Of a stretch of DNA of 64,000 bases, positions 46,593-57,413 are shown piece after piece; position 1 is the stretch's first letter; each line of letters starts with the position of its first letter. The notes beneath the pieces were generated by a model. That model saw only the letters and a list, made by a program, of their open reading frames with translations. It ran no database searches and was not told the DNA's origin. The DNA lies in the NCBI GenBank assembly GCA_907165135.1, contig OU015567.1, positions 1,803,001 through 1,867,000 on the forward strand. Reading direction: 5' to 3'. The DNA comes from Oikopleura dioica (taxonomy: Eukaryota; Chordata; Appendicularia; Copelata; Oikopleuridae). A program made the translations under genes and the position numbers.

Positions 46593-47910
46593 ATGAAAGA
46601 GAGAAATGCATTTGTCATTGTCATCGGTGGTGATGAGGGGGTCGGAAAGACCCTCATCAAATGCATGCTTCAGAAGAATCCAGGTATTCGCAATAATAAA
46701 AATTGTAAAATTGAAGCTGAATAAGGATCGTATTTTATGTTCGCTGGGCTCGATATGACAAAGCTTAGAAATGCTCTTCGAAAATTTCGAAAGCTTTCCT
46801 TCATGTCAGATATTAATTACATCCAGGAAAAGACAATAAAAAACGGAAAATAATTCCTTTCTTATCTTTGCCTTGATTTTGACTTGAAAAGAGCTTTCTT
46901 CTGACGACAAAAGCTTCCTGGAAAACCGGTATTACGTAAAAATGGCGGCTGTTGCTTCAAAATTTGAGTGCTACACTGGAATGCCTCTTACAGAGCTTGT
47001 ACTTGTCTGTACAAATAGCACCAAAAATGATCCAATGAAGGAGCTTGACTTGAGTTCAGCTCGGTCTTTCTACTCACAGAAATGATTTCAGATAAGTTTT
47101 TCGCAAGTTCTCTGGACACTTTTTCTGAAATCAACGAAGACAACATCCATTTATCTTCCGATCCTTAAAGCTTTCTACCGACTCGCAGCAAGATTTTCTG
47201 TCGACACAACGATCATTTCCGCTCTTTACGATTTATCAGACAAGGCAAGGGTTCAAGCATCAATACTCAATATCATGAAAATTTTTAACGAACCCGCGAT
47301 CGCCAGCCAAGCACATTATCTGGCCAAGTCGAGCGAGAAATTCTCAACGGCCTCATGGAATCTTCTTTTCGCGAACATCGTCGTGACTTGCGCCAAGTAG
47401 CCTTGGTTATCCTCGATGGAGTAGAAATCAATGCAAAGAACAAGCAAGAAAGCATCAAAACCGGCGTTGGAATTTTGGACTTGATCGAAAATCACAGCAT
47501 CATTGGACTCGCAAGAGAACATATTGGTACCTGGGCCCAGTGTGTTACCAAAGAGACTGCAAAAGCAGTAGAGGAACTTTCCTTTGCGAAGAAAATGTAC
47601 AATCTCATGGTCGGAAAAGTCAGCAACTTTGTTCAATTGGAATCATTTATCAAAAAAGAAGCGAGCTCTGGAAACAAAAAGGTTGGGAGAAGTTTTCATG
47701 ATTAAAATCATTTGAATTTAGGTGGAAAAGAAGATTCAGCGGGGAATTTTGAATTACTCGCTGATTGACACGAACAACAATCGTTGGCTTAATCGTGCCA
47801 GGTCCATTACTTCAAAAATTTCAAGCAAGACCTCACTGGGAACTGATGACAGCTCATCTCCGGAAGGGCTCCGGAAAGGAAATCGAAAAGGGAAAGCTTA
47901 TCCCTCTTGA
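46593..47910 (+). CDS. Unrecognised P-loop plus helical protein, 358 residues
   Basis: Six exons in phase: 46593-46683, 46726-46845, 46892-47040, 47092-47244, 47307-47681 and 47722-47910. The N-terminus reads VIVIGGDEGVGKT, a Walker A motif right after the first beta strand. The rest is mostly amphipathic helix (KLRNALRKFRKL; LAARFSVDTTIISALYDL; GQVEREILNGLMESSFREH; EELSFAKKMYNLMVGKV) with a Ser/Gly/Lys-rich tail. A clear Walker B or GTPase NKxD motif was not found. Introns 46846-46891 and 47041-47091 are GA-AG, and 47245-47306 is GC-AG (AAG then GCAAGG). The start resembles a dynein light intermediate chain P-loop, but the body does not convince me. Confidence 0.6.
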
Positions 47911-48069
47911 AAGCCATAGGAAATCTTTATATTCAATTAAATAAATTTTGATATGAAGTTAAATGGTTAGGCTTATAATCAAAAATAGAAAAAAACTGAT
48001 GATTTATGTATGAATCGTTTCCTGTACCAGTTTATGAAGCCTCTCAAAGATTTTCTTTATCGCAGAAGA

Positions 48070-48303
48070 AGACAACGAAGAATACTCTGATGATGAGGAG
48101 CCAAGTTGTCCCCTAGAAATTCGCCGCCACTCCACAGATTTTGCTGGAACTCATCAACGAATTTCGGGATGCAGGCAGCTCAAAAAGTAAAAATATATTC
48201 TCTCAGCCATAAATGAAATTTTAGCAAAACATCGCGAGAAATTCTTGAAGCAAAAGCGCCAAATGTAGCGAAGAAAATTATGCGTCAAAATACCATTTCG
48301 TAA
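48070..48303 (+). CDS. Terminal exons of a small acidic/basic protein
   Basis: Exon about 48070-48186 (EEYSDDEEPSCPLEIRRH) joins in phase 2 across a 38-bp intron to 48225-48303 (KTSREILEAKAPNVAKKIM), ending in a stop. The start codon could not be placed; a candidate ATG at 48008 does not match phase. It could be a separate gene or the 3' part of the P-loop gene. Confidence 0.4.
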
Positions 48304-48738
48304 AATGAATAAATCACGTGCTTTTTTATTCATCCTCTTTTGTTTATATATCATTTTTTGTTGCGTAATTATGTTTTTATAAAATTTCCTTTGTCTAAAA
48401 TTCGCGCCGCATTTTTTGCTTTCATCCCGATTCTGAGTTAGAAAAATGATTCTGAAAACGCTTTTGTACTAATTTTTAAAGTTCACGATTTAAATTTATT
48501 GAAGCGGGAGATTTTGTCGATCGCGCCATTTTTCTTCAAGAGATATTTCTTTCACACAAGAAGAAAAAAGAGACACTGTGCCACACAAAAACACCCCACC
48601 CATTTTTGGTCTCCTCCAAAAACAATTTTTTGGGAGTTTGGTCAGCCAAATCCTTTCTCACTCGCCTTGAGCAACTCCAGGCGACAAGAGCCTAAGAAAA
48701 CTTTTCAGAGAAATTCCTTTTTAGACATTTTTAAAAAG

Positions 48739-50754
48739 ATGTCACTTTCGAATACGATCAAGCGGGCTCTCTCTGCCTCGCCCAAGGTCTTGGCCGCTGA
48801 TAACCCCAAGTTCTACGCCATGGTTTTGGACTTTACTCAGTCCTCCGCTGATATTCTCGAGAAGGAGCTTCTCAAGCAGAATGAGCTCAAGATCGGTCAT
48901 GATCTCCAGATGCGGGAGGACCAGGTCAAGGCCATGGAACGAACTGTTGACCAGAAAAAGAAGGTAAAAGCCGCAAAGGTCAATTAGGTTTTATCTTTTT
49001 TTTCAGACCATCGAAGGCATCTTCGACTTCATGCTTCCCTGCAAGTCCATCATCGAGACCAACTTCCGAGTTCGAATGGACGACGGTTCCCACAAGGTCT
49101 TCTCTGGCTACCGAGCTCAACACTCTCACCACCGACTCCCCACCAAGGGTGGCATGCGATACGCCCCCGACGTCGACATGGACGAGGTCAAGGCTCTCGC
49201 CGCTCTTATGACCTGGAAGTGCGCCGCTTGCGACGTTCCCTTCGGTGGTGGAAAAGCCGGTATCACTCTCGACTCGAAGGCTTACTCCGTTGCCGAGTTG
49301 GAGCGAATCACCCGAGCCTTTGCTCAGCAATTGAACAAGCACGGTTTCCTCGGACCCGCCGTCGACGTCCCTGCCCCAGACATGTACACTGGTGAGCGAG
49401 AAATGGCCTGGATGGCCAACGAGTACCAGCGATTGAACCCAACTGACCTCAACGCCCCTGCCTGCGTCACTGGCAAGCCCATCTCCCAGGGTGGTGTCCA
49501 TGGTCGAGTTTCTGCCACCGGACGAGGTGTTTTCCATGGAACCGATCTTTTCATCAACAACCAGGTTGATATCCAGAAACCCATTGAATCTAACATTTTC
49601 ATAGAAATACTGCGACATGATTGGCCTTACTACTGGATGGGAAGGCAAGACTTTCGTCATGCAGGGATTCGGAAATGTTGGCTTCCACTCTGCCCGATAC
49701 TTCGCTCGAAAGGTAATTTTGACTCACATTCCGTTCGATTTTCATTACGCTTGATTCTAGGGAGCCAAGTGCATTGGTATCTCCGAGTACAACGGTGATC
49801 TTTTCAACGAGAACGGCATCGACATTCTCGACCTCGAAGACTACAAGCTTAAGAACGGCGGTTCCATCGTTGGCTATCCCGGGGCCCGAGCTTGGAATGC
49901 TGAGACTGAAGGTCCTCTTATTGAGGCCGAGTGCGATATCCTCGGTGTTTGCGCTAAGGAGAAGGTACTTGCTCTTTTCATACACTTTTTCCAACCCTTG
50001 TCTAGGTCATCACTGCTGACAACGCCCACAAAATCAAAGCCAAGATCCTCTCCGAAGGTGCCAACGGACCCATCACTCCCAAGGGACACGAAATCCTCGT
50101 CAAGAACAACCAGCTCGTCATCCCCGATCTCTACCTCAACGCTGGTGGTGTCACCGTCTCCTACTTCGAATGGCTCAAGAACCTCAACCACGTCTCTTAC
50201 GGTCGACTCACCTGGCAGTTTACTGAGGACCAGAACAGAGCTATCCTTGGTAAATTTCAAAAGAGAAGTTTTTAATTTTAATCTTATTTCAGGCTCCGTT
50301 GCCCAGTCCCTCGCCGCTGCCGGCCAAAACATCCCCATCAATGCCAGTGAAGAACTCGAGGTTGACCCTTATAAATGTCGCTTTTCTCACTTTTATTTAA
50401 GAAATCCATCCACGGCGCTTCTGAAAAGGACATCGTCCACTCTGGCCTCGCCTTCACCATGAAAAGAGCTGGTCTTAAAATCATGGAAACTGCCGATGTG
50501 AGTCATTCTTTTCGATTCTAGTGCTTCACAAAGAGTCCAGTTGGAAACGCATTTGCACTCGATAAATTTAGCGAGCTTAGCGCGCGAGTGTCGAAATTGG
50601 GCGTGAACTCGAGTTGACTCTAGAACTAAAAGTGCGGACACCCATCAATTTACTTTTTAAGGAATTCAACCTTGGCCTCGATGTCAGAACCGCCGCCTAC
50701 ATCTCCTCGCTTAGAAAAGTTTACGAAGTCTACTCCCAGGCCGGCTTCAACTAA
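48739..50754 (+). CDS. GLUD1: Glutamate dehydrogenase, mitochondrial
   Basis: Interconverts glutamate and 2-oxoglutarate plus ammonium with NAD(P). Exons 48739-48963, 49007-49564, 49605-49712, 49761-49964, 50006-50249, 50293-50360, 50402-50497 and 50662-50754 give 530 residues, the normal animal length. The short basic N-terminus ([19 protein letters not shown]) fits a mitochondrial targeting peptide. Motifs: THKGGMRY-type substrate Lys ([10 protein letters not shown]), catalytic [20 protein letters not shown], the dinucleotide-binding MQGFGNVG, and [12 protein letters not shown]. Codon use is strongly biased (CGA Arg), as expected for high expression. An acceptor (CCTTTTTAG) lies 14 nt upstream of the ATG and could be a spliced-leader site. 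The symbol denotes the animal GLUD family. Confidence 0.96.
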
Positions 50755-51532
50755 ACCAGATTCAAATAGCAGAGACTTTCCAGCATACTTGTCAGATTCA
50801 TAAACTGTTCTATTTTTCAAATGATTGTACAAAATATATATTCACAAAAATAATCTTTTTATCTGATTTATAAGGCAATTGATGTCGGAAAATTATCATT
50901 GGGGCTAAACCAAGCATGAACTTTAAGAACCTACTTGACAAAAACGTATATTTCTGACTTAACTAACGTCAATAAACTCTTGTCAAATTTTAAACAATCT
51001 TTCTGCTGATAATCTAGGGATTACTGAAGTAACTCGGCCTTCAACTTGTCGCTTGTTTGGCAGCTAATGACCACGGATCTCAGAAAGGGCAGTTCATATG
51101 AGCATTTCTGACCATTTTGGGTTATTTTGGAGAAGAAAGCCAAAAAATTTATTGCAAGATTCATAAACGATCTTTCAAGACATTAACTCAGGATCCACAA
51201 AGGTTTACGAGCGAGCCGGTAATACCGGTCCGGTATTCCCAATTCTCACTTTTACCGTTTTCCTCAGCCAGAGTTCAAATGAAGCCAGAGCTCATGAGAA
51301 ACTGTTCCGATAGCCTTATTTTAATTCGTTAATTTTATTCGTCCTTCAATATTTACGTGTCTTTGTTCATTTCTAAATATTGATCTTATTGATGACTTAT
51401 CGTGATCACTCGCAAGAGTGGGAGACCCCGCGCGCCCTCTTTTTTTGGATTTAAAAACAGTTTTTACCGACTTTTCTACATTCCTTCATTATTTGTTTTT
51501 TTTCGAGCAAATTTTCTGAACAAAAATCGTAA
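50755..51532. other. Intergenic region
   Basis: AT-rich spacer with no exon chain. An in-frame polypyrimidine stretch before 51533 precedes the next gene. Confidence 0.4.
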
Positions 51533-52157
51533 ATGTTGCTTAACATTGTAGTGATGATGACAACCGCTGTGGGTGCTCAATCTCATGTAGAGAATCTCAA
51601 AACCTGGATGCGTTTTTATAATCCTTCTTTTGATTCGAGAAAAACCTGGGTATACGGTTGTCATTGTATTTTTACAGGAAAAGGGCTACAGGAAAACGAA
51701 AGATGTCTTTTCGTAAAGATTTGATTTTATGAAAGACAAGGATTTTAGCCCACGAATAGCTGATGATGGATTTAGCCATCCGACGAATGGACTTCCAGTT
51801 GATGCTCTTGACTTGTCTTGCAAAGCATACAAAGACTGTCTCAAATGTGCTAGTGACATCTACGGTGAATTATGTAAACCTGAACTGGAATATTACAACT
51901 TCCGAAGCTTCCTGAGCTTCGCCTTGAGAGCACAAGAATGCACTGATTCGGAGGGTACTTGTGCTCGGACTCTCTGCGAATGCGACGCTAGGTTTGCAAA
52001 GGCTCATGCTGATGCTGTCGGAGTATTTAACGAAAATTACCACATGTTCTGGTCAACATCGGGATGGAACTCTGACAACGAATGCGTTTCAAGTCCTCCT
52101 TCCGTAGGGCTCTGGAGCTTTAATGGCGTTAAATCCCGGCGAAAGAAGAGTTGTTGA
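51533..52157 (+). CDS. Secreted phospholipase A2-like protein, catalytic residues replaced
   Basis: Signal peptide MLLNIVVMMTTAVGA, then a PLA2-type calcium-loop region (VYGCHCIFTGKG), followed after an intron by GLPVDALDLSCKAYKDCLKC, which aligns with the family's D-x-CCxxHDxC active-site helix. Further cysteines (LRAQECTDSEGTCARTLCECDARFAKA) keep the disulfide framework, including the CECD-x-x-A-x helix 3 signature. The usual catalytic His is Tyr and the neighbouring Asp is Lys. The intron between exons is uncertain; GTAAAG..ACAAG near 51715-51742 keeps frame but is only 28 bp. Likely a non-enzymatic secreted binding protein. Confidence 0.65.
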
Positions 52158-52513
52158 AGAAAACTGCAAAATCTATGCAAAAATGTTTTCTGAAATTAGT
52201 TTCTCTTTTATTTAAAAAACAAAATATTCGAAAAATCAACTCGTTGTTTGGGACAAATAAAATACTTTTTGTTTCTCCTTCTGAGAAAAATTTATTCCCT
52301 GAAAATGGGAAAGAGATCGAATAAAAATACGGACCGTAGGTCGAATCAATTAAATGCAGCGTTGGAAGGGAAAGAATGCGCGGTCAGATAATTTTCGCAA
52401 AAAGCAAAAATTAATCCAGCCAATTTGCAAACAGCTCTCTTTTTCCTTCAAGTCAACTCTCAAATCATCCAAACTTGAGAAATACTTCAAAAAGATAGAA
52501 AAAATTGGCAAAA

Positions 52514-52805
52514 ATGACTGATGATTTTGATACAACAAAAATGTACGCAAAAATTTTGCAGGTAAAAAAAGCAAAGGAAGTGAAACTTATTGCGAAAGAC
52601 TCAATGCAAAAATTTAAAGGTAATAATCATCGGAGGATATATTTTCGTCTGCATCTGTGTGATTCTCTACGCTTGGGTCGAGTTGGCCAGATATATTCGA
52701 GAAAAAATCAGGCCGGAACATTCGGCAAAAGGAAGCGTTCATTATTTACTTGCAACAGGTACATTTTCAAACTACACAGCAAAAAATAGGGGAATTTTAG
52801 TCTAG
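52514..52805 (+). CDS. Small single-pass membrane protein, 77 residues
   Basis: Exon 52514-52561 (MTDDFDTTKMYAKILQ) joins in phase 0 across a 58-bp intron to 52620-52805. One hydrophobic span (VIIIGGYIFVCICVILYAWV) is followed by a basic juxtamembrane stretch (ELARYIREKIRPEH), suggesting the C-terminus faces the cytoplasm. No signal peptide; no family recognised. Confidence 0.5.
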
Positions 52806-54236
52806 ATAATAATGATAATCTTCAGTTCACGGCGACAATACTTTCAACTGCCAGAATTTCAAGAAATATAATTATGTTCACAAATAAAGTTTTTCTTTTG
52901 CCTTCACTTGAATTAAAAATTCTCAACGAAAAAGTGAAAGTCCAGATGATAAAATGCAAAAAGCAGGTTAACTCAAAATTTTGGGGAAGCCAGGTGTGAG
53001 GCAGATGGATCGCGTGGTCAAACTCTTGCCTTATCGATTTTGGTCAAGTGGCCATGTACTTTTCCGAAATCAGCGAAACTGAGCTTGATCTTCGCATAAT
53101 GAGCTTTATCGATGGATTGCCCTGAAATTCTGAGCATGGGTAACAACTCTCTCAGAATTCTCACGATTGCTTCTCTCCCAAAAAAAGGGTTAAGAGGCAA
53201 GACGTTGAACATTTATTCTACTTTTAGATTTAAGCACTTCCAAATAGTCTATTTGAAATAGATAGGCTTACCAGACTAAATTTCGGGCCATTTTTCTAGC
53301 TTAGTTGGGGGGAGTAAGATTGAAATAAGTAAAATAAAGAAGCCACTAAAAATATTTTCCGATTTTAACATCATCAGTCAGCAAGTATCCGAGTAAGAAG
53401 AATTGGAGTGTTCATTAATAAAAATAATCATTGTCAAGAAATAATTGGTTCCAAAATTGTAATATTCTTTGATAAAAACTTTTCTTGTAGTCTTTCGTTT
53501 TTTATGTTCTAGACTTGTTATTTCTTGAGCGGTCTGATCATGTGACATGATTCATGTCTTTTCCTCGAAAAAAATGCACGAAGCTGAATTCAGATTTTCG
53601 GAAAATTCCTTTATTTCTTTCGTAAATAAACTCAGCTAAGTGAAAGATGACAAGTTATGATTGATAATAATCCGTTGCCTTTTTTGTTTGATTTAACGGG
53701 GTTGCTTTCCAACTGCGGTCAATTTCATGAGTGAAAGGAAGAAAAAGTCGCCTCCGTTTGAGCCGTCGAGTGTGGATTTCACGGCCTCTCGGGAGGTTTC
53801 CTGCTTCGGCTTGTCATTTTTTGCAATCGATATCGCTCGTGCGGCGGGTGCTCCTCCTGTCTTCGCGCTCGGCTGATGGCGCCCGTGCAGCTCCCCTGGG
53901 TACCCCTCGCTCCACCTAAGGCGACCACCCAAAAATAAAAACCTAGACACCCTTACATACAATCCAAAGAATTCATCGATCGAGCAAGCTATCAATTCTC
54001 ACAAGAAAAAAAAACACCAAGAAAAACAACTAAAAAGCCAAACTTACAGGTAAATTAACGATAAGAGAAGAAGGTTGAAAAAAAAATAATTTTTTCCAGA
54101 GAGAAAAATCTTTCTTTTTTTATGATCGAAATTTTCTTTCATCAGTTTTTCTAGACTTCCTTGCCAAACCGCGCATTAGCTTATCGAAATTCAAGTCTGA
54201 AAATAGAATTTACTAAATTGATTATTTTTAGCGAAA
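52806..54236. promoter_or_regulatory. Upstream region of the ONECUT gene
   Basis: No secure gene. GC-rich 53690-53930 is open on both strands and includes a 50-codon ATG ORF (MSERKKKSPPFEPSS), so it may be a promoter or 5' exon. An acceptor (ATTATTTTTAG) ends 5 nt before the ONECUT ATG, suggesting spliced-leader trans-splicing or an upstream untranslated exon. Confidence 0.35.
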
Positions 54237-55980
54237 ATGATCGAACTTTCGTATATTCCAACCCAGCCGCCTCAACTCGAGCCTTCCACCATCAAAACAG
54301 AGAACTTTTCTTCCTACCTTCCAGACTTTCAAGAAATTAAGGAAGAAGCCTTTCAATCCTACGACAGCCATTACGTAACCGCCTTCCCCGTACAAAACAC
54401 TTACGCCTCATTTACTCCGGATTACGGGCAAATTTACACGCCAGAAACGACAATTCAAAGCGGTCAAGAGCAAAATCGAACTTCGCCGCCCTTGACCCTT
54501 GCCGCTAGTCTTCCACCCCCAGAGAATGCCAATTCCAATAATGTCGACCAAACGAAGATCTTTCTCCAGACTCCCCAGACGCAAACTTACATTGCGACTT
54601 CTATTCCCGAGGGAGCGTACACTGTTTTTGAAGAGATCCCAACTGACTTTTCGAACTCGTCGAATTCGAACTCTTCCTATGCTTATCCGATTTCCCTCTC
54701 AATCAACCCTCCTACAACAGGTAAAATTTAAACAAAAAGCCCCTTACAAAAAATCGCGAAGCCGCTTGCGGCTTCAAGTAGAAAAAAGAAAATAAGCCAC
54801 TTTTTTTGCGGCTCAATTTTTTAAGATCCGAAGCCGCAAGCGGCTTCTCCATCATTGGCATTGATTCATTGCTTAGAAACCTGTGTTGAAAACAGGGCGG
54901 TATAATTTGCATTCTTGTAAATAATCTCGAAAATTTGCGAGATTAATCTTCTTTGGAAAAAGATTCTGAGATTAGTCAAGACTGGACTAGTTTCGAGATT
55001 AATCTTTTTAGCGAGGGTCGCGTGGCTCGGGGGAAAAATTTTGGTGGCGCTGGCGAGCTGTGAGCAGTGCGAGGCGGCGCGGACAAAATTTCAAGCTGCG
55101 CTCCAAGCATGTTTGAGTTTCATTTTTCTCTCGCGCCGTCGGCCATTGGTCCACCAATCACAGCGCGCGTTTCAAGATTATTTGAAATAATCTCGGAACT
55201 ATTTCGAAAATTTCCCGAATTAATCTTTTTTATTCAAACAGACTAATCTCGCGTCGAGATTAATCTTATAAGAATAAATGAATAGTCTTCGGAAAAAAGA
55301 CTATTTACAAGAATGCAAATTATACCGCCCTGGTTGAAAACCTCAGTCAGGATTGAAAAAAGCTTTAATAAAAGCTAATTCTAGATATGCTTCCCCAACC
55401 AACTTTCCAAACTTCCACTCCCGACCACCAACATTCCACCCAGTCCTCCAATGGTCTTCCGATGGACACGAAAAAGGTCGCAGAAGACATTCTCTCCGAA
55501 CTGAAGCGCTACAGTATTCCACAAAGCGTCTTTGCGAACAAGATTCTCGGCCGAAGCCAGGGCACCTTATCCGATCTCTTGCGAAATCCGAAGCCGTGGG
55601 ACAAATTGAAAGCAGGGCGAGAGACGTTTCGGCGGATGGAGCAGTGGTTGCAGCAGCCAGAAATGAAACGAGTTACAGAGCTTCAACAGGCAACCCGTCT
55701 GGCGGGGAGCATGAAACAGCAGCAAAAGGATCTCAATTTGCCCAGACAAAAAGCGAAGAAGATCAGAAGGATCTTCACTGATTCGCAGAGACGAGTACTC
55801 CACAATGTCTTCAAGGTAACATTTCAAATCACTCTTTTCCTTTCCTTATTTTTCCCTCAGACAAACAATCGCCCAACGAAGGAGCACCAAATGGCGTTGG
55901 CCGAAGAACTGAACCTTGAACTCTCCACAGTTTCGAATTTCTTCATGAACGCGCGCCGCCGCCGCCTTTCGCCCGTCTAA
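54237..55980 (+). CDS. ONECUT: ONECUT-family CUT-homeodomain transcription factor
   Basis: Nuclear DNA-binding regulator of neural and endodermal genes in animals. Exons 54237-54720, 55385-55815 and 55861-55980 give 344 residues. The N-terminal 160 residues are Ser/Thr/Pro-rich (activation-type). A single CUT domain covers about 187-265 (ILSELKRYSIPQSVFANKIL; SQGTLSDLLRNPKPWDKL; GRETFRRMEQWLQQPE). The homeodomain covers about 283-342 and ends SNFFMNARRRRL: Phe at position 48 (F332) and Met at 50 (M334), the diagnostic ONECUT pair, instead of the usual Trp48. Intron 1 is 664 bp, long for this genome, because it carries a nested transposable element. The N-terminus lacks other CUT repeats, as in ONECUT. 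Confidence 0.95.
54750..55352. repeat. GCGGCTT palindromic element, copy 5, interrupted
   Basis: Inverted words GAAGCCGCTTGCGGCTTC (54757) and GAAGCCGCAAGCGGCTTC (54829) are followed by ACCTGTGTTGAAAA, then a hAT-like MITE, then ACCTCAGTCAGGATT. Removing the MITE and one duplicated octamer restores the same terminal words (on the opposite strand) as the 31.6 and 32.3 kb copies. Confidence 0.7.
54885..55340. mobile_element. hAT-type MITE in ONECUT intron 1, with 8-bp TSD
   Basis: The 440-bp element at 54893-55332 starts CAGGGCGGTATAATTTGC and ends with its exact reverse complement; the inverted repeat is perfect for about 31 bp. It is flanked by the 8-bp direct repeat GTTGAAAA (54885-54892 and 55333-55340). 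An 8-bp duplication and CAGGG tips are hAT features. No transposase ORF. Internal GAGATTAATCTT-type words are repeated. Confidence 0.85.
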
Positions 55981-56839
55981 ACTGCCAAATTCCAGCCCGC
56001 AATCCGTTCTTTTCTTCCTCCTATCTTTATCAAGCTGTAAATAATAAACACGTCCCTATTTAAAACCAACCACAAAGTCGTCAATAATAACTGCTTGAGC
56101 TTCTTCTTAGGCTTAAATTACGATATCTTTCCGTTTAAAAAAAGCTCATTAACGAGAGTGAGTCGGAAGAATAAGGTGACAGAGAGCATGAAAAGATGTT
56201 AAAATTCATAAATAAATAGACCTTCAATGAGATAAAAAATTAGGAAATATTGAGATTTTCTTTTGTTTTAGAAAAATAAAGTTGGATTTTTTTGATTCAG
56301 TAGCATCTTGTGGTCAGATAATGATGAAATGATGTTTGGCGGACTTCCGGCTCTTCTGCGCAGCGAAATTTTCTAAGCCTAATTTATCGGTTGGCAAAAA
56401 ATCGATAGTCGCTCCATCTGGCTGTCGAGGATCGGCGAGCTTCACTGAATTAGGAGTCCCCTCATCGGCCCCTCCCGGGATTAAGGCGCTCCCCCGCGGG
56501 GACAGAAGGTCTTACAGGCCATCTGCTCCCTTCGCGGAAAACTTATTGCCGAGGGTGACATTTTTGTTTATATGCAATAATAAATAGGGAGCGTATAATA
56601 ATAAAAAAGGCGCTGTAAAAATGACGAAACCGAGCTCTAACGAAAATTTGACATGTGAAAAAAATCTTGACATGACTTTTCTTAAAAATCGTCCCTGTCA
56701 TCCTTAGAAGGTCATTTCTGCGATTATCCCACATTTTCAGACCTAGAATTCCTCTCAAGAAAAAACAATGAAAGTAAAGAGAAAGAGAGCTCAATGCGCT
56801 TTTTGCAGGAAAAAGGGCCAGTTGAGAGTAACTTTAGTT
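55981..56839. other. Intergenic region after ONECUT
   Basis: AATAAA-type signal near 56042. A GC-rich block at 56420-56530 with CCCCCGCGGGG palindrome is of unknown role. No gene supported. Confidence 0.4.
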
Positions 56840-57399
56840 CCTTAACCCCTATACGGTATAGGCTATACCCGAAGTGTACAATTTTTGTCGATTTCGGGAT
56901 ATAATCGCCCGCCGAATAGAGCTGGTGGGTCAGAATGACCTGAAAACTCAAATGAGTATTTGCACAAGACTTGCGCACCTTTCCGCAAAATTTCCGTGTG
57001 ATAAGCCCAGTGAGCACTGCACCAGTACTGATTTTCTCACGCCACCTCGCGCGCTCCAAGGAAGAAAAAAATTTCCTTTACTTATTTTTGCTTCAGTTTT
57101 AGTTTATTCTTAGGTTTTTTAGTATGGAGAATTCGAAAATCACCGTTAAAAATGGCTCAGATGAGTATTTTTCATAATTATCACATAATAAATTTTATAG
57201 TGTTAAAATTTCTTTCCCCAATGTCAGCACTAAATATCAATTTTACGGAAAATGTAAAAGTGCAGTTCGAAAGAGAATGGTGAACTTAGTATAATCTGAT
57301 ACTTTGAAAAGATTATCTCGAGAGGAAGGCCAAATCGACAAAAATTGTACACTTCGGGTAAGGGGGTTCTTTAGGCAGCTTCGCGTATAGGGGTTAAGG
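56840..57399. mobile_element. piggyBac-type MITE with TTAA target duplication
   Basis: The 5' end reads CCTTAACCCCTATACG and the 3' end CGTATAGGGGTTAAGG, so TTAA at 56843-56846 and 57394-57397 flanks an element with CCCC..GGGG tips, the piggyBac arrangement. A second, internal 25-bp perfect inverted repeat lies at 56868-56892 and 57334-57358 (begins CCCGAAGTGTACAAT). No transposase ORF. Confidence 0.75.
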
Positions 57400-57413
57400 A
57401 AGGTCTTGTAATT

